Of a DNA stretch of 64,000 nt, positions 1 to 9,092 are shown one piece after another; position 1 is the first letter of the stretch; each line of letters starts with the position of its first letter. This stretch comes from Bacteroidota bacterium. GTDB lineage: Bacteria; Bacteroidota; Bacteroidia; Chitinophagales; Chitinophagaceae. The notes under the pieces are model-generated. The model saw only the letters and a program-made list of their open reading frames with translations, was not told the origin of the DNA and did not search any database. The translations under genes were made by a program, and so were the position numbers. Where the stretch lies: assembly GCA_023428755.1 (NCBI GenBank), contig JAEYWX010000001.1, positions 372,001 through 436,000 of the forward strand, read 5' to 3'.

Positions 1-478
1 ACATCTCATACAACTGAGTGGTTTCGGAAAAGCAAAGGTTGAAAAGTATGGAGAAGAAATTCTGGAACTTGTAAGAGAGTATTGTGATGAGCATCATATT
101 GCCACCAACATCGATGCAAAAAAAGAGCATCCAAAACGTGAACGAAAAGAACGATCAACAGAGGTAAAGGAAGATACCCGCACCACCAGCTTCAACTATT
201 TCAACCAGGGAAAAAGCATTGCAGAAATAGCCGAGCTACGGAAACTTACACCCGGTACAGTTGAAGGTCATTTGGTTGAATTGATAAAAACAGGAGCAGT
301 AAAAGCAGAACAATTGATGAGCCCTGCTAAACTGCAAACCATTTTGAACCGGCTGGAACTGTTTCGTGACCAATCAGTAACCGAACATAAAATTGCGTTG
401 GGAGACGAGTACAGCTTTGCCGATGTGCGAGCAGCTCAAAACCATTTATTGTATTTACAGCAGCAGGTTGATGGATAA
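1..478 (+). CDS. DNA helicase C-terminus (HRDC + HTH_40), 5' truncated
   Basis: This is the C-terminal 158 residues of a gene that begins before the window; the reading frame is open from base 2. Visible parts are the end of an HRDC-like helix pair (QLSGFGKAKVEKYGEEILEL), a charged linker, and a helix-turn-helix region (GKSIAEIAELRKLTPGTVEGH) of the HTH_40 type. In Bacteroidota this tail is found on RecQ-like and Pif1-like DNA helicases involved in repair and recombination. The motor domains lie outside the window, so RecQ and Pif1 types cannot be separated here. An internal ATG at 272 would give a 68-residue protein but would split the HTH region, so it is not used. Confidence 0.8.
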   Translation, partial: HLIQLSGFGKAKVEKYGEEILELVREYCDEHHIATNIDAKKEHPKRERKERSTEVKEDTRTTSFNYFNQGKSIAEIAELRKLTPGTVEGHLVELIKTGAVKAEQLMSPAKLQTILNRLELFRDQSVTEHKIALGDEYSFADVRAAQNHLLYLQQQVDG

Positions 479-485
479 GCGTTGT

Positions 486-815
486 TTATCGTTTGCCTTC
501 CAGCTTGTTTACATACTCCAATGAACCCAAACGAACCCGCAGCGGAATACCTGTTTTTTGCTCCAGTTTGTATTCACCCACACACATAAACCCCCAGTGG
601 GCAAAAGGACTTCCTAAATTTGGTTTTTGCAGCTTTTCTTTGGAAGAAATTGCTGGGAGTAAGCTGTATTTGTTAAAAATCTGTGGTTGGATAATACCAG
701 GTTTACTATTTGAAACATGCACAGAATCAGCTTGTTGTGCCAGTAACAGGAATGGTATTGTTAAGAAAAGAATCGCCAAACCACAAAAATTGTTCCAGTT
801 TTTACGATCAACCAT
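486..815 (-). CDS. small exported hypothetical protein
   Basis: A 109-residue protein starting with a likely signal peptide: a basic N-terminus (MVDRK), a hydrophobic stretch at about residues 11-26, and an Ala-Gln-Gln cleavage region. The mature part ends with a compact conserved-looking stretch (GIPLRVRLGSLEYVNKLEG). I do not recognise a named domain. It converges on the helicase gene, with 7 bp between the stop codons, and diverges from rpoN 59 bp away. An opposite-strand frame (493-861) covers almost the same bases but has no signal peptide or family resemblance, so the minus frame is preferred. It is probably a periplasmic or cell-envelope protein of unknown role. Confidence 0.6.
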   Translation of the reverse strand: MVDRKNWNNFCGLAILFLTIPFLLLAQQADSVHVSNSKPGIIQPQIFNKYSLLPAISSKEKLQKPNLGSPFAHWGFMCVGEYKLEQKTGIPLRVRLGSLEYVNKLEGKR

Positions 816-874
816 ATTTTTTTCTAATTTAGCCGCTCAGAATAGCATTGTAATCATATAAATGTACTGCGAAA

Positions 875-2371
875 ATGTCACTGAGTCAGGGGTTACATCA
901 AAAATTACTGCAAAAGTTATCGCCGCAGCAAATTCAGTTAATGAAGTTGCTGCAGGTACCTACGGCCAATCTGGAAGCACGGATTAAAGAAGAGCTGGAA
1001 GAGAACCCGGCCCTCGAACAATCGGATGAAGAAAGCGATGATCAATATACAGATGAAGTAAAAGATGAATTTGACACTTCGGATGAGGAGGAGTATGATC
1101 TGGACGGAAGTGATGATGAATACGATAATATCGACATCAACGACTACGTAAACGAAGGCGATGATGAAATAGCGGATTACCGCACAAGGGACGAGAACTA
1201 TCCCGATCAGGACGATCACAAAACCACTCCTATTCGGTTAGAAACCAGTTTTTACGAGTTGCTGCTACAACAGTTGGGTATGCTGAACCTGGATGCCAAA
1301 CGGAAGGTGATCGCTGAGCAGATCGTTGGAAGTATTGATGATGACGGTTACCTGCGCCGGGAAAACAGTGCCATTGTAAACGATCTCGCTTTTCGCCAAA
1401 ATATTGAATCATCTGATCAGGAGGTCGAAGAGATTATTGAACTGATTCAACAATTTGAACCCGCCGGCATCTGCGCCCGTGATCTGCAGGAATGTTTGCT
1501 TATTCAGCTTCGGCATAAATTGAAAGCCAATCCGGCTTCTGAAATTCATGCGGCCATCAACATCCTCGAAAAATATTTCGATGAGTTTACCAAAAAGCAT
1601 TACGAAAAAATACAACGCAGTCTGGGGTTGGACGATGAGCAGTTGAGAGCGATTATTCAGCAAATCATTAAACTTAACCCCAAGCCGGGCGGAAATGTAG
1701 GCGAAGTAAACAAAGCCGAAACCTACATTGTTCCCGATTTCTTCATCCTCAACAGTAATGGCAAACTGGAGCTCACGCTGAACTCCCGCAATGCACCCGA
1801 TCTCCGCATCAGCGAAGGATACCGGGATATGCTGAAAGAATACGACAAAGGCAGCAAGCGTGATAAGCGACAAAAAGAAGCTGTGCTTTTCATCAAACAA
1901 AAAATTGATGCAGCACGCTGGTTTATTGACGCTATTAAACAACGGCAAAACACCCTGCTGCATACCATGACCTCCATCATGGAACACCAGGAAGAATTTT
2001 TCCTTACCGGCGATGAAACAACACTCCGTCCTATGATCTTAAAAGATATTGCGGAGAAAACCGGACTGGATATTTCAACCGTTAGCCGGGTGGCCAACAG
2101 TAAGTTTGTACAAACGGAATTTGGCACCTACCGTCTCAAATTTTTCTTTAGTGAATCGCTCAGCACCGAGAGTGGTGAAGAAGTGTCAACAAGGGAAGTA
2201 AAGAAAATTTTGTTTGACCTTGTGGAAGCTGAGGAAAAAAGAAAACCTTTAAGTGATGAGCGCCTCACCGAGCTTCTTCAGGAAAAAGGCTATAATATTG
2301 CACGCAGAACCGTGGCCAAATACCGTGAACAGTTGAATATACCGGTAGCCAGGTTGCGTAAACAATTATAA
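875..2371 (+). CDS. rpoN: RNA polymerase sigma-54 factor
   Basis: A 498-residue sigma-54, which directs RNA polymerase to -24/-12 promoters that need an AAA+ activator. Region I is glutamine-rich and contains LSPQQIQLMKLLQVP and the ELEENPALE motif at about residues 15-50. It is followed by a strongly acidic region II (about 47-112, mostly Asp/Glu/Tyr/Asn). The core-binding domain and the helix-turn-helix (LKDIAEKTGLDISTVSRVAN, about 388-408) follow. The RpoN box ARRTVAKYRE, the signature of the family, is at about 475-485. Length is normal. The next gene starts 2 bp after the stop, so the two are probably co-transcribed. No enhancer-binding activator is encoded in this window. Confidence 0.97.
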   Translation: MSLSQGLHQKLLQKLSPQQIQLMKLLQVPTANLEARIKEELEENPALEQSDEESDDQYTDEVKDEFDTSDEEEYDLDGSDDEYDNIDINDYVNEGDDEIADYRTRDENYPDQDDHKTTPIRLETSFYELLLQQLGMLNLDAKRKVIAEQIVGSIDDDGYLRRENSAIVNDLAFRQNIESSDQEVEEIIELIQQFEPAGICARDLQECLLIQLRHKLKANPASEIHAAINILEKYFDEFTKKHYEKIQRSLGLDDEQLRAIIQQIIKLNPKPGGNVGEVNKAETYIVPDFFILNSNGKLELTLNSRNAPDLRISEGYRDMLKEYDKGSKRDKRQKEAVLFIKQKIDAARWFIDAIKQRQNTLLHTMTSIMEHQEEFFLTGDETTLRPMILKDIAEKTGLDISTVSRVANSKFVQTEFGTYRLKFFFSESLSTESGEEVSTREVKKILFDLVEAEEKRKPLSDERLTELLQEKGYNIARRTVAKYREQLNIPVARLRKQL

Positions 2372-2373
2372 TC

Positions 2374-3051
2374 ATGAAGCAGGTGCTTGTAACGGAAGAA
2401 GGTGATTTACTGGAAAAGAATGAAGAACGTTCCCCGGTTTTGCATGCGCTTGCAACCATTCTTTCCTATATTTTTCATCCATTATTTGTTATTGCATGGG
2501 TTGTACTCTACCTGTTGTACAGAAACAGCATGGTGTTTATTGGAGTGGCAACAGAAGAAAAGCTGATTGTTTTTTTGCGTGTTTTCAGCACCAGTATCTT
2601 TTTACCGTTGGTAACAGTATTACTTTTAAAAGGTCTTGGCTTTATTCAATCGATTCAGCTGCGCACACAAAAGGACCGCATCATTCCATACGTAGCCTGT
2701 ATTACGTTCTTTTTCTGGACGTATTACGTATCAAAAACCTTAGGCGATCCCGTTGAACTCCGTGCTTTTTTATTGTGTGCGTTCATTGCAGCTTCTGCTT
2801 CTCTCATCATTAATAATTATATGAAAGTAAGCATGCATGCCATGAGTGCCGCCGGTATGCTTACATTTTTCACGCTGCTTTTATTTGCCAACAAACTGGA
2901 CGATGTGGTTTCATTATTGCTGGCTATCCTTATTACAGGTGTTATCTGTACCAGCCGTTTTATTGCCAGTGATCACAAACCGGTTGAAATTTATACCGGC
3001 TTTGTGGTGGGGGTATTGATCCAGTTGATTTCCTGGATGATTGTGCATTAA
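2374..3051 (+). CDS. PAP2-like integral membrane protein
   Basis: A 225-residue protein with about six hydrophobic segments. The C-terminal half carries a degenerate PAP2 phosphatase signature: KVSMHAMSAAG stands in for the PSGH motif, and SRFIASDHKPVEIYTG matches SR-x5-H with the following acidic residue changed to Glu. The N-terminal K-x6-RP motif is represented by TQKDRIIP. PAP2 proteins usually remove phosphate from lipid pyrophosphates or phosphatidate. Activity here is inference because the first motifs are degenerate. It starts 2 bp after rpoN, which suggests translational coupling in one operon. Confidence 0.75.
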   Translation: MKQVLVTEEGDLLEKNEERSPVLHALATILSYIFHPLFVIAWVVLYLLYRNSMVFIGVATEEKLIVFLRVFSTSIFLPLVTVLLLKGLGFIQSIQLRTQKDRIIPYVACITFFFWTYYVSKTLGDPVELRAFLLCAFIAASASLIINNYMKVSMHAMSAAGMLTFFTLLLFANKLDDVVSLLLAILITGVICTSRFIASDHKPVEIYTGFVVGVLIQLISWMIVH

Positions 3052-3053
3052 AA

Positions 3054-3077
3054 AACCCCGGCATGATTGCCAGGGTT
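3054..3077 (-). terminator. intrinsic terminator for the L,D-transpeptidase gene
   Basis: The inverted repeat AACCCTGGC/GCCGGGGTT (minus strand, one mismatch, 6-nt loop) is followed on the minus strand by TTTTT. It lies about 50 bp beyond the stop of the minus-strand gene at 3127. On the plus strand it directly follows the PAP2-like gene, so it may stop transcription from both sides, but the T-run supports the minus direction. Confidence 0.7.
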
Positions 3078-3126
3078 CATCATCAGGAATCGAATCTTAA
3101 TTGGTTCATTCGTTTTTATAAGTTGA

Positions 3127-3891
3127 TCAACTGTTCAGGATCGTTGATTTTGTTTTGTATTGTTCTGTGGGATGATAAATGAACAACAAGCTTCCACCTT
3201 TTATATTATTAATGATCGCTTTTGTTTGCTTCATGGGCACTGCCGGGCAACCCAGACTGCGTCCTAAGTATCCATTGCTGTTCGCAAATTGCGATGTAAC
3301 ATAATCAGAACCGTGTAATACAATTGCACGTTCAAATGCTTTATCATTGATCCCCTTTTCCAAACCCTGCAAACGCATGGCATAGCCTTTTGATCCATAG
3401 TAGCTTTGAAGCGTTAAGTAAAAACCGAGGCTGCTTTTGTTTGATTCTGGTTTGTTTGAAAAATCGGTAGCGTAGATCAATCCGCTCTTACGGCCATGTG
3501 CTACCAATGTTTGGTGAAGGATCTTTCCTTCTTCCATATCAATTACAAACAAACGGTCTTGTGACGATGGTTTTGAAAAATCAGCAATGGTGAGCACATC
3601 TTTTTTCTGCACTTTTCCCTGCTCCATCAATTTGTAATAACCTTTGTAAGCCAGTTCAAATGCTTCTTCCTGTAAGCCTGCTTCCAGCAGGTGAAGGGTA
3701 TCATAAATACTGTCTGCCTTCAATGAAATTACCTCCTCCATGCTGAGTGCAGCAACAGGTTCCTTTTTTTCTTCTAAATAATGAGTAAGTGTTGCCGCAT
3801 CGTGGCTGTTTCCCGCAATCGCAATGGGGATCTGTAGAAAAATGCAGGCTGTAATAGCTAAATACAGTGCATTGGCACGGAATAGTTTCAT
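3127..3891 (-). CDS. exported murein L,D-transpeptidase family protein (YkuD_2 type)
   Basis: A 254-residue protein when started at the ATG ending at 3891. A frame opening 22 codons upstream would put charged residues in front of the signal peptide. The chosen start gives a clean signal peptide (MKLFRANALYLAITACIF). The C-terminal domain has the L,D-transpeptidase active-site pattern: a His in IVLHGSDYV, then GRSLGCPAVP with the catalytic Cys. Relatives cross-link peptidoglycan peptides or anchor proteins; the YkuD_2 branch is common in Bacteroidota and mostly uncharacterised. It would act in the periplasm. It is monocistronic and followed by a terminator. Confidence 0.85.
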   Translation of the reverse strand: MKLFRANALYLAITACIFLQIPIAIAGNSHDAATLTHYLEEKKEPVAALSMEEVISLKADSIYDTLHLLEAGLQEEAFELAYKGYYKLMEQGKVQKKDVLTIADFSKPSSQDRLFVIDMEEGKILHQTLVAHGRKSGLIYATDFSNKPESNKSSLGFYLTLQSYYGSKGYAMRLQGLEKGINDKAFERAIVLHGSDYVTSQFANSNGYLGRSLGCPAVPMKQTKAIINNIKGGSLLFIYHPTEQYKTKSTILNS

Positions 3892-4233
3892 AGTTGTGTT
3901 TTTTAACGGATGTTGGATATTTAAAAATAATAAAACTTTCTGCTTCACCAAACTCATAGCCGGTAACGATTTTAGATTAAAAATATTTCCTCGGGTAGCA
4001 GAATTGTTTTGGAACTAAGTGTTTATAGCTATTGGGTGGTGAAAGTGTTGCAAAGTTAACCCCGCCTGCCAAGAAAGAATGTTAAAACCCGGCTCCGGAT
4101 AGGTTCATTCTTTGCCTGCAATGGTTGAACTACGGCCTCGCTCTTAGCCACAAACAAACTAAACCATTGATTTCAAGAGCGATAAAACGAAACGACTTGG
4201 AAACCTGTTATTCTCTAATTTGCAGCTGAAACA
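3892..4233. other. intergenic region between divergent genes
   Basis: 342 bp between the divergently transcribed L,D-transpeptidase and cysteine desulfurase genes. I see no credible gene. Promoters for both directions must lie here, but only a weak -7-like TAATTTG (4216-4222) close to the desulfurase start is visible, and its spacing from the nearest TTG is not canonical. Confidence 0.4.
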
Positions 4234-5394
4234 ATGATGAACTATCCCGTTTACCTGGACTATAACGCCACCACACCCTGCGACCAAAGGGTGCTGGAAG
4301 CTATGTTGCCCTATTTCAATACCCACTTTGGTAATGCTGCCAGCAAAACACATGCGTATGGCTGGGTGGCGGAAGAAGCCGTTGCCATTGCCCGTGAGCA
4401 GGTGGCCGACCTGATTGGTGCCGACCCCACCGAAATTGTTTTTACATCGGGTGCTACGGAAGCAATTAATCTGGCTTTGCAAGGGGCATTTGAAACATAC
4501 CGGGCAAAAGGAAATCATATTATTACGCTGGAAACGGAACACAAAGCGGTGCTTGATACCTGCGATTTGTTGGAACGAAAAGGCGCAAGTATTACACGAT
4601 TAGCGGTTGATGCAAAAGGGTTGCCCGATCTGCCGGCGATTGAAAACGCAATTCGTTCCGACACGATCCTGATTGCAATGATGTATGCCAACAACGAAAC
4701 AGGAACCATCATGCCTGTTAAAGAGGTGAGCACCATTGCCAAACAACACAATATTTTCTTTTTTACTGATGCTACACAAGCTATTGGAAAAATTCCGGTG
4801 AATGTGCAGCATGACGAAATCGATCTGCTGGCACTATCGGCACATAAACTATACGGACCAAAAGGTGTCGGCGCTTTGTATGTACGAAGAAAAAATCCAA
4901 GAGTGAAATTAACGCCCTTACAATACGGCGGCGGGCACGAACGTGGTTTACGAAGCGGCACCTTGAATGTACCGGGCATTGTGGGGCTCGGTAAAGCTTG
5001 CGCCATTTGTAAAAATGAATTGCAAACAGATCGTATTCGCTTATCGAAACTGAGAGATGATTTGCTTGATGGGTTACTGACAACAGGTTGTGCAAGTTTA
5101 AATGGAAATAAAGAACAGCTGCTGCCACATGTTGCAAATGTTTCGTTTTCTTTTGTTGGTGCTGATCATTTGATCGGGCGACTCAATAAATTTATAGCTG
5201 TGTCAGCAGGGTCGGCCTGCACCTCTGCTTCTATTGAACCATCGCATGTATTAAAAGCGATGGGAGTTTCAGATACGGCAGCAGCAGGATCGATCCGGTT
5301 TAGCTTGGGACGTTTTACAACAGAAGAGGAAATCAATCATTCGATTAAAAAAATAATTGAAGTTATCAAAGAGATGACCGCATCCGTTTCGTAA
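4234..5394 (+). CDS. cysteine desulfurase (NifS/IscS family)
   Basis: A 386-residue PLP enzyme that takes sulfur from cysteine, leaving alanine, and forms a persulfide for Fe-S cluster and thio-cofactor assembly. The N-terminal YLDYNATTP motif, SGATEAINLAL, and the PLP lysine in SAHKLYGPKG (about residue 204) are all present. The catalytic Cys sits in SAGSACTSA (about 323-331) on the class I loop, where IscS/NifS keep it. No scaffold protein (IscU/NifU) gene is adjacent, so I do not choose between the symbols iscS and nifS. A second ATG codon follows the first (MMN); either could serve. The protein is cytoplasmic. Confidence 0.93.
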   Translation: MMNYPVYLDYNATTPCDQRVLEAMLPYFNTHFGNAASKTHAYGWVAEEAVAIAREQVADLIGADPTEIVFTSGATEAINLALQGAFETYRAKGNHIITLETEHKAVLDTCDLLERKGASITRLAVDAKGLPDLPAIENAIRSDTILIAMMYANNETGTIMPVKEVSTIAKQHNIFFFTDATQAIGKIPVNVQHDEIDLLALSAHKLYGPKGVGALYVRRKNPRVKLTPLQYGGGHERGLRSGTLNVPGIVGLGKACAICKNELQTDRIRLSKLRDDLLDGLLTTGCASLNGNKEQLLPHVANVSFSFVGADHLIGRLNKFIAVSAGSACTSASIEPSHVLKAMGVSDTAAAGSIRFSLGRFTTEEEINHSIKKIIEVIKEMTASVS

Positions 5395-5405
5395 CTGCAT
5401 AGAAA

Positions 5406-5429
5406 GGCCCCTTGCAAAAACAAGAGGCC
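5406..5429 (-). terminator. terminator-like hairpin after DUF1579 gene
   Basis: Arms GGCCTCTTG and CAAGGGGCC (minus strand, one mismatch) around a 6-nt loop, followed by TTTC. It lies 21 bp beyond the stop of the minus-strand lipoprotein gene and 11 bp after the desulfurase stop, so it may serve both genes. The T-run is short. Confidence 0.5.
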
Positions 5430-5450
5430 ATACAGAAGATAAATGGTTGA

Positions 5451-6092
5451 TTATTTTTTCACTCGCTTAAATGTTGCTTCCATAAATTTCATTTCCTTTC
5501 CATCAGGGCCATCACCATACATCGTCATCACATAATTATCATCGTCCAAAAATTTTTGTTCCTGGCGAACATTTGCATCTTTACCGGTTGTAGGATCGGT
5601 TTGTGTTCCTTTATATGTCATGGTTTTTGTTGCAGCATCATATTGCCCTGTCATCATCATTATGCCAGATCCCATGTTATCGATCCAGGTTAATACAAAT
5701 TGTTTTTTTGCATTATCATAAGCAATAGTGCTTTGCCCTTCAAAAGGCATACCCATCATTGTACCCGACATGTTTGCAATTTGGTATAAACCATTCATTG
5801 CCATTTTCACAACTTCCGTTGCTTTTGATTTTGATGGCTCTGGTCCGCCTGCATAAGAGCTTACATCCGCCTCCCATGTACCAACATGGCCAGCCAGCCA
5901 TTTATGCATATCACCGGGTGTTGCAAAATCCTGCCAGGCTTTGGCCATTGCAGCCGAATCCATTGGCGGAGCTTCGGGAGTTGTTGTGGCAGCAGCAGTT
6001 GTATCAGTTGCTGTTGATTCTGTTTTGCTTTCGTTGTTGCAGGAAATAAAAATGAATGCAAGCAAGGCAAAAGAAAGAGCGATCCGTTTCAT
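5451..6092 (-). CDS. DUF1579 lipoprotein
   Basis: A 213-residue protein with a lipoprotein signal peptide (MKRIALSFALLAFIFISC, lipidated Cys18). A Ser/Thr/Ala/Pro-rich linker follows, then a DUF1579 domain: a WLAGHVGTWEADV motif, a repeated Met-rich segment (ANMSGTMMGMPFEG, GSGIMMMTGQYD) and a final MYGDGPDGKEMKFMEATF. The domain is a small beta-barrel-like fold of unknown function. The upstream in-frame start adds ten residues before the signal peptide and is not preferred. The gene follows the pfkB-like gene by about 100 bp and may have its own promoter. Confidence 0.85.
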   Translation of the reverse strand: MKRIALSFALLAFIFISCNNESKTESTATDTTAAATTTPEAPPMDSAAMAKAWQDFATPGDMHKWLAGHVGTWEADVSSYAGGPEPSKSKATEVVKMAMNGLYQIANMSGTMMGMPFEGQSTIAYDNAKKQFVLTWIDNMGSGIMMMTGQYDAATKTMTYKGTQTDPTTGKDANVRQEQKFLDDDNYVMTMYGDGPDGKEMKFMEATFKRVKK

Positions 6093-6191
6093 GTGTTTAA
6101 TTTTTATTGTTTTAAGGAACAATAAAATACATCGTTTCTATTTGTTCTGCAACAGGAAAATAGATGAAGCCGGAAATGAAGCGGATAAAGA

Positions 6192-7106
6192 TCAACTCAT
6201 GCCTGCAAATAAACGTTCTGCATCGGCTTTATTAAAGAGTTGTGTACCAGAGTTCATCGTTGCTGCGCTGCCACAGGCTACACCAAACGAGATCACTTCT
6301 TTGAGTGAACGGTTTTGTTGCAACATATACGTCATGCCTGCCACCATACTATCGCCAGCACCTACTGTACTTTTCTTTTCCACTTTTGGTGCTGCTGCAA
6401 AATGTTTTTCACTGCTGCTCATGAGCCATGCTCCATCGGGGCCCATACTTACAGCAATCAGTTCTGCAAACCCATCCCGTATTGCTTGTTGTGCTGCATC
6501 AGGTACTTCATTTTTATCGAGCCATTCTACATTCAGCATTTTACACAGCTCCCCAATATTTGGTTTGATGAGATAGGCTCCTTTGCCTTGCAATGCCTGT
6601 AATGCCGGACCACTTGTATCAACAATACAACGGGCTCCCACCGTTTTTGCATTCTTTACGATCAATCCATAAAAATAATCTGGCAATCCCGGGGGTAAAC
6701 TTCCACTGGCAATCACATAGGAAGGAGAAAAACTGCGGATATGATCAACGAGCGTGATAATTGTTTCTTCCTGGACTGCACGACCCGGAAATGTAAACCG
6801 AAACTGATTGTTGGTTGATGTTTCCAGTACGATCCAGTTTTCCCTTGTCTCTACTTTTGTATCTACTGCATGAAACTCCAGCTCAGCTTCACGTAACAAG
6901 GAACAAAGCATATCGCCGTTGTGCCCGCCCGAAGGAAATAAAGCTACTGATGCCGTTTCCAGTTTCTTCAATGCTTTACTTACGTTGATGCCTCCACCAC
7001 CGGGCTCGTTCACCACTTCAGTGCAACGCAGTTTACTTTCGGGCTTCAGTTTTTCAGCAGATGAACTTTTATCGATACAAGGATTGAGTGTTACAGTGAG
7101 AATCAT
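6192..7106 (-). CDS. PfkB-family hexose-phosphate kinase (1-phosphofructokinase/PfkB type)
   Basis: A 304-residue sugar kinase of the ribokinase fold. It starts MILTVTLNPCIDKS, typical of the 1-phosphofructokinase/tagatose-6-phosphate kinase/PfkB subgroup. It has PGGGGINVSKALKKL near the N-terminus, IKPNIGEL in the middle, and the family signature STVGAGDSMVAGM with the catalytic Asp near residue 255. It phosphorylates a fructose phosphate or related sugar phosphate with ATP in the cytoplasm; minor 6-phosphofructokinase is a reasonable guess. It lies 14 bp downstream of the DsbA-like gene in the polA-led minus-strand run. Confidence 0.85.
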   Translation of the reverse strand: MILTVTLNPCIDKSSSAEKLKPESKLRCTEVVNEPGGGGINVSKALKKLETASVALFPSGGHNGDMLCSLLREAELEFHAVDTKVETRENWIVLETSTNNQFRFTFPGRAVQEETIITLVDHIRSFSPSYVIASGSLPPGLPDYFYGLIVKNAKTVGARCIVDTSGPALQALQGKGAYLIKPNIGELCKMLNVEWLDKNEVPDAAQQAIRDGFAELIAVSMGPDGAWLMSSSEKHFAAAPKVEKKSTVGAGDSMVAGMTYMLQQNRSLKEVISFGVACGSAATMNSGTQLFNKADAERLFAGMS

Positions 7107-7120
7107 GCGGTTGATTGCAG

Positions 7121-7783
7121 TTAATTGTATGAATGATTGTCAATTTCGGTTAAAACAAGATCGATGCGTTTGCTCAGCGTATCGTATTCGGTAAATCCTC
7201 TTGCCAGCAAATGAAATTTCGTTTCGGTAATTTGTATCAACACCTGCGGAAAACCTGTTACCTGTAGTTGCTTGCACAATTGAAATTCATAATACGCCTG
7301 TTCTTTGTATTGTTCCGATTGCAGCTTGTTATAAAAATCGTCTGCATCAATATTGTATTTTTCCAGGAGATGCCGGTAGGCTTCATTATCTGTCAAGTCT
7401 CTTCCTTCAAAATGCAAACTGTACTGCAGATCGGAGGCAAATGCTATTTGTTGATCGGGAAACAGTTCTTTAAAAATACACATAGCGATCGCTGGCTTTT
7501 CCGACGATGGAAACCAATCGCTTTCTTCCGGATTTTTGATATGCCAGAGATAATCTTCACCAAATTTTATTCCTGTGTGTTCTTCCACTGTTTTGTATGC
7601 TTCTTTAATGTAATCTGCAGTGGCACGGATGTGTACAGGTTGTTCAGGCAATATCATACCTCCACTTAATACTTCGCATTGCAGTTTCCCGCTGTATGTT
7701 TCACTGATTTTTTTAATAACCGGACTAAAGCCATAGCACCAGCCACAATACGCATCGTAACAATAAATCAAAATCGGTTGCAT
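7121..7783 (-). CDS. DsbA-family thioredoxin-fold protein (CGWC)
   Basis: A 220-residue thioredoxin-fold protein with the redox pair in DAYCGWCYGFSP near the N-terminus and the cis-proline loop in VTGFPQVLIQ about residue 180. An all-helical insert lies between them, as in the DsbA/FrnE/2-hydroxychromene-isomerase group. No signal peptide precedes the active site, so a cytoplasmic location is likely, unlike classical DsbA. The gene sits 37 bp after the amidohydrolase gene and 14 bp before the PfkB-family gene. The exact substrate is unknown. Confidence 0.85.
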   Translation of the reverse strand: MQPILIYCYDAYCGWCYGFSPVIKKISETYSGKLQCEVLSGGMILPEQPVHIRATADYIKEAYKTVEEHTGIKFGEDYLWHIKNPEESDWFPSSEKPAIAMCIFKELFPDQQIAFASDLQYSLHFEGRDLTDNEAYRHLLEKYNIDADDFYNKLQSEQYKEQAYYEFQLCKQLQVTGFPQVLIQITETKFHLLARGFTEYDTLSKRIDLVLTEIDNHSYN

Positions 7784-7820
7784 GGTTCAAAGGTAAAATG
7801 TTCTGCAATATGAAATTTCA

Positions 7821-9080
7821 TTACCACAAAATCACACCTTGTTTCACCCGTAATGCAATATTGTATGCATGTTCAAAATTTTCCAATGGATTTTTGCTGA
7901 GAATTAAAAAGCTGGCTTCATAGCCCTCCTGAAGTTTCGCAATTTTTCTGTTGGGAAAAATTACCGCAGGTGTTATTTCACACCACATTTTTAATAATTC
8001 AAAGTTTGTATAAACATTCAGCTTTCGTAAATACTCGATCTCAGTTTGTGCAGTGAGGTTGTAACTGTCGCAACCGACCGTAACTGGAACATGGTATTTT
8101 TTCAGCAACAGCAAATTTGTCTTCTGCACATCCATCTGTACTTCACGTTGCTGGTTACTCATTGGTTTTATTTCTGTTTGCAGCAATGAATAAGTGGGAT
8201 CAACATGCACGCCTTTGCGTTTCATCGTACGTGCAATTTTTGCTGTGATCTTATAATATGTTTCTGTGTACCCATCTCTCCACCTCACCTGGTAACCCGG
8301 CAAATGATTGATCTCATCAACACCTGCTGCCAATGCAACCCGCAGGTCTGCCGGTGTTTCTGCATGTGCACTTACTTTCAAACCTGCTGCATGCGCTTTC
8401 TTTGTTATAATCTTTGCCAGCTTGGGATCAATTCCTTTTTTGCCATTGAAAGCAGTATCGTCTTTTCGTTGATCATACTCTTCCGAAAAAATGAGATAGA
8501 ATTTAATAAAGCCCGGTTTTTGTGAAAGTATGAACGGCCACTTTTTTTCGAGCTCTTCTTTTGAGTTGATGAGATAATACGCTTCGCCTTCAAAACTTTT
8601 TGTAGTCCAGCCGGGTAATGCTTTTTTATAGGTTGTGCCCAGCATGTAATTGTATAATGTAGTTGGATGGCCACCGGTACCTGTTAATCCACCATTTGCA
8701 TACAACACATCCACACTGCGGGGATGATTGATCTTGTCCTTTATTTTATTGGTTGCAAACGGAATGCTGTTTGGATTTTTAATGTAGAAGATCCCATCAG
8801 CCAGGTAACGCTCGATAAATACCTCTATGTCCTGGTCTGTTTCAGGCGAATGATTATGTGCTTCTCCAAAAGGAGGAATAACAAATTGATTGTTGAGATC
8901 AACAACGGTATCTACTACGGCAGGTTTATTTTTGGTGAGATAGCCGTTAACGCTGTAAAATTCACCCCCTATAAAATCTTTACCATTGAACCACTGCCCA
9001 TTGATAAAGTGTATCGTTCTTACCTGCGCTGCCAGAGCGAGCTTTACGGAAATACCAACAATCAATAAGAAAAAACGCAT
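7821..9080 (-). CDS. exported metal-dependent amidohydrolase
   Basis: A 419-residue protein with a short signal peptide (MRFFLLIVGISVKLALAAQ). The amidohydrolase fold is shown by the HxH-like GEAHNHSPETD after the first strand, SAHAETPADLRVAL and DEINHLPGY giving further metal-ligand His residues, and the late Asp in TVGCDSYN. Such enzymes hydrolyse C-N bonds (imidazolonepropionase, dipeptidase and related types). The substrate cannot be read from the sequence. The frame opens one codon earlier at a GTG, but the ATG ending at 9080 is the better start. It starts 12 bp after the polA stop. Confidence 0.85.
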   Translation of the reverse strand: MRFFLLIVGISVKLALAAQVRTIHFINGQWFNGKDFIGGEFYSVNGYLTKNKPAVVDTVVDLNNQFVIPPFGEAHNHSPETDQDIEVFIERYLADGIFYIKNPNSIPFATNKIKDKINHPRSVDVLYANGGLTGTGGHPTTLYNYMLGTTYKKALPGWTTKSFEGEAYYLINSKEELEKKWPFILSQKPGFIKFYLIFSEEYDQRKDDTAFNGKKGIDPKLAKIITKKAHAAGLKVSAHAETPADLRVALAAGVDEINHLPGYQVRWRDGYTETYYKITAKIARTMKRKGVHVDPTYSLLQTEIKPMSNQQREVQMDVQKTNLLLLKKYHVPVTVGCDSYNLTAQTEIEYLRKLNVYTNFELLKMWCEITPAVIFPNRKIAKLQEGYEASFLILSKNPLENFEHAYNIALRVKQGVILW

Positions 9081-9092
9081 CACCGTTTTTGT

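Noticed and set aside
1409..1987. 192-residue minus-strand open frame inside rpoN
   Set aside because: It is a shadow of the strongly conserved sigma-54 frame, with no recognisable domain and no upstream signals.
5941..6576. 211-residue plus-strand open frame across the DUF1579 and PfkB genes
   Set aside because: Both minus-strand genes have clear family motifs; the plus frame covers parts of each and shows only low-complexity Ala/Ser/Cys runs.
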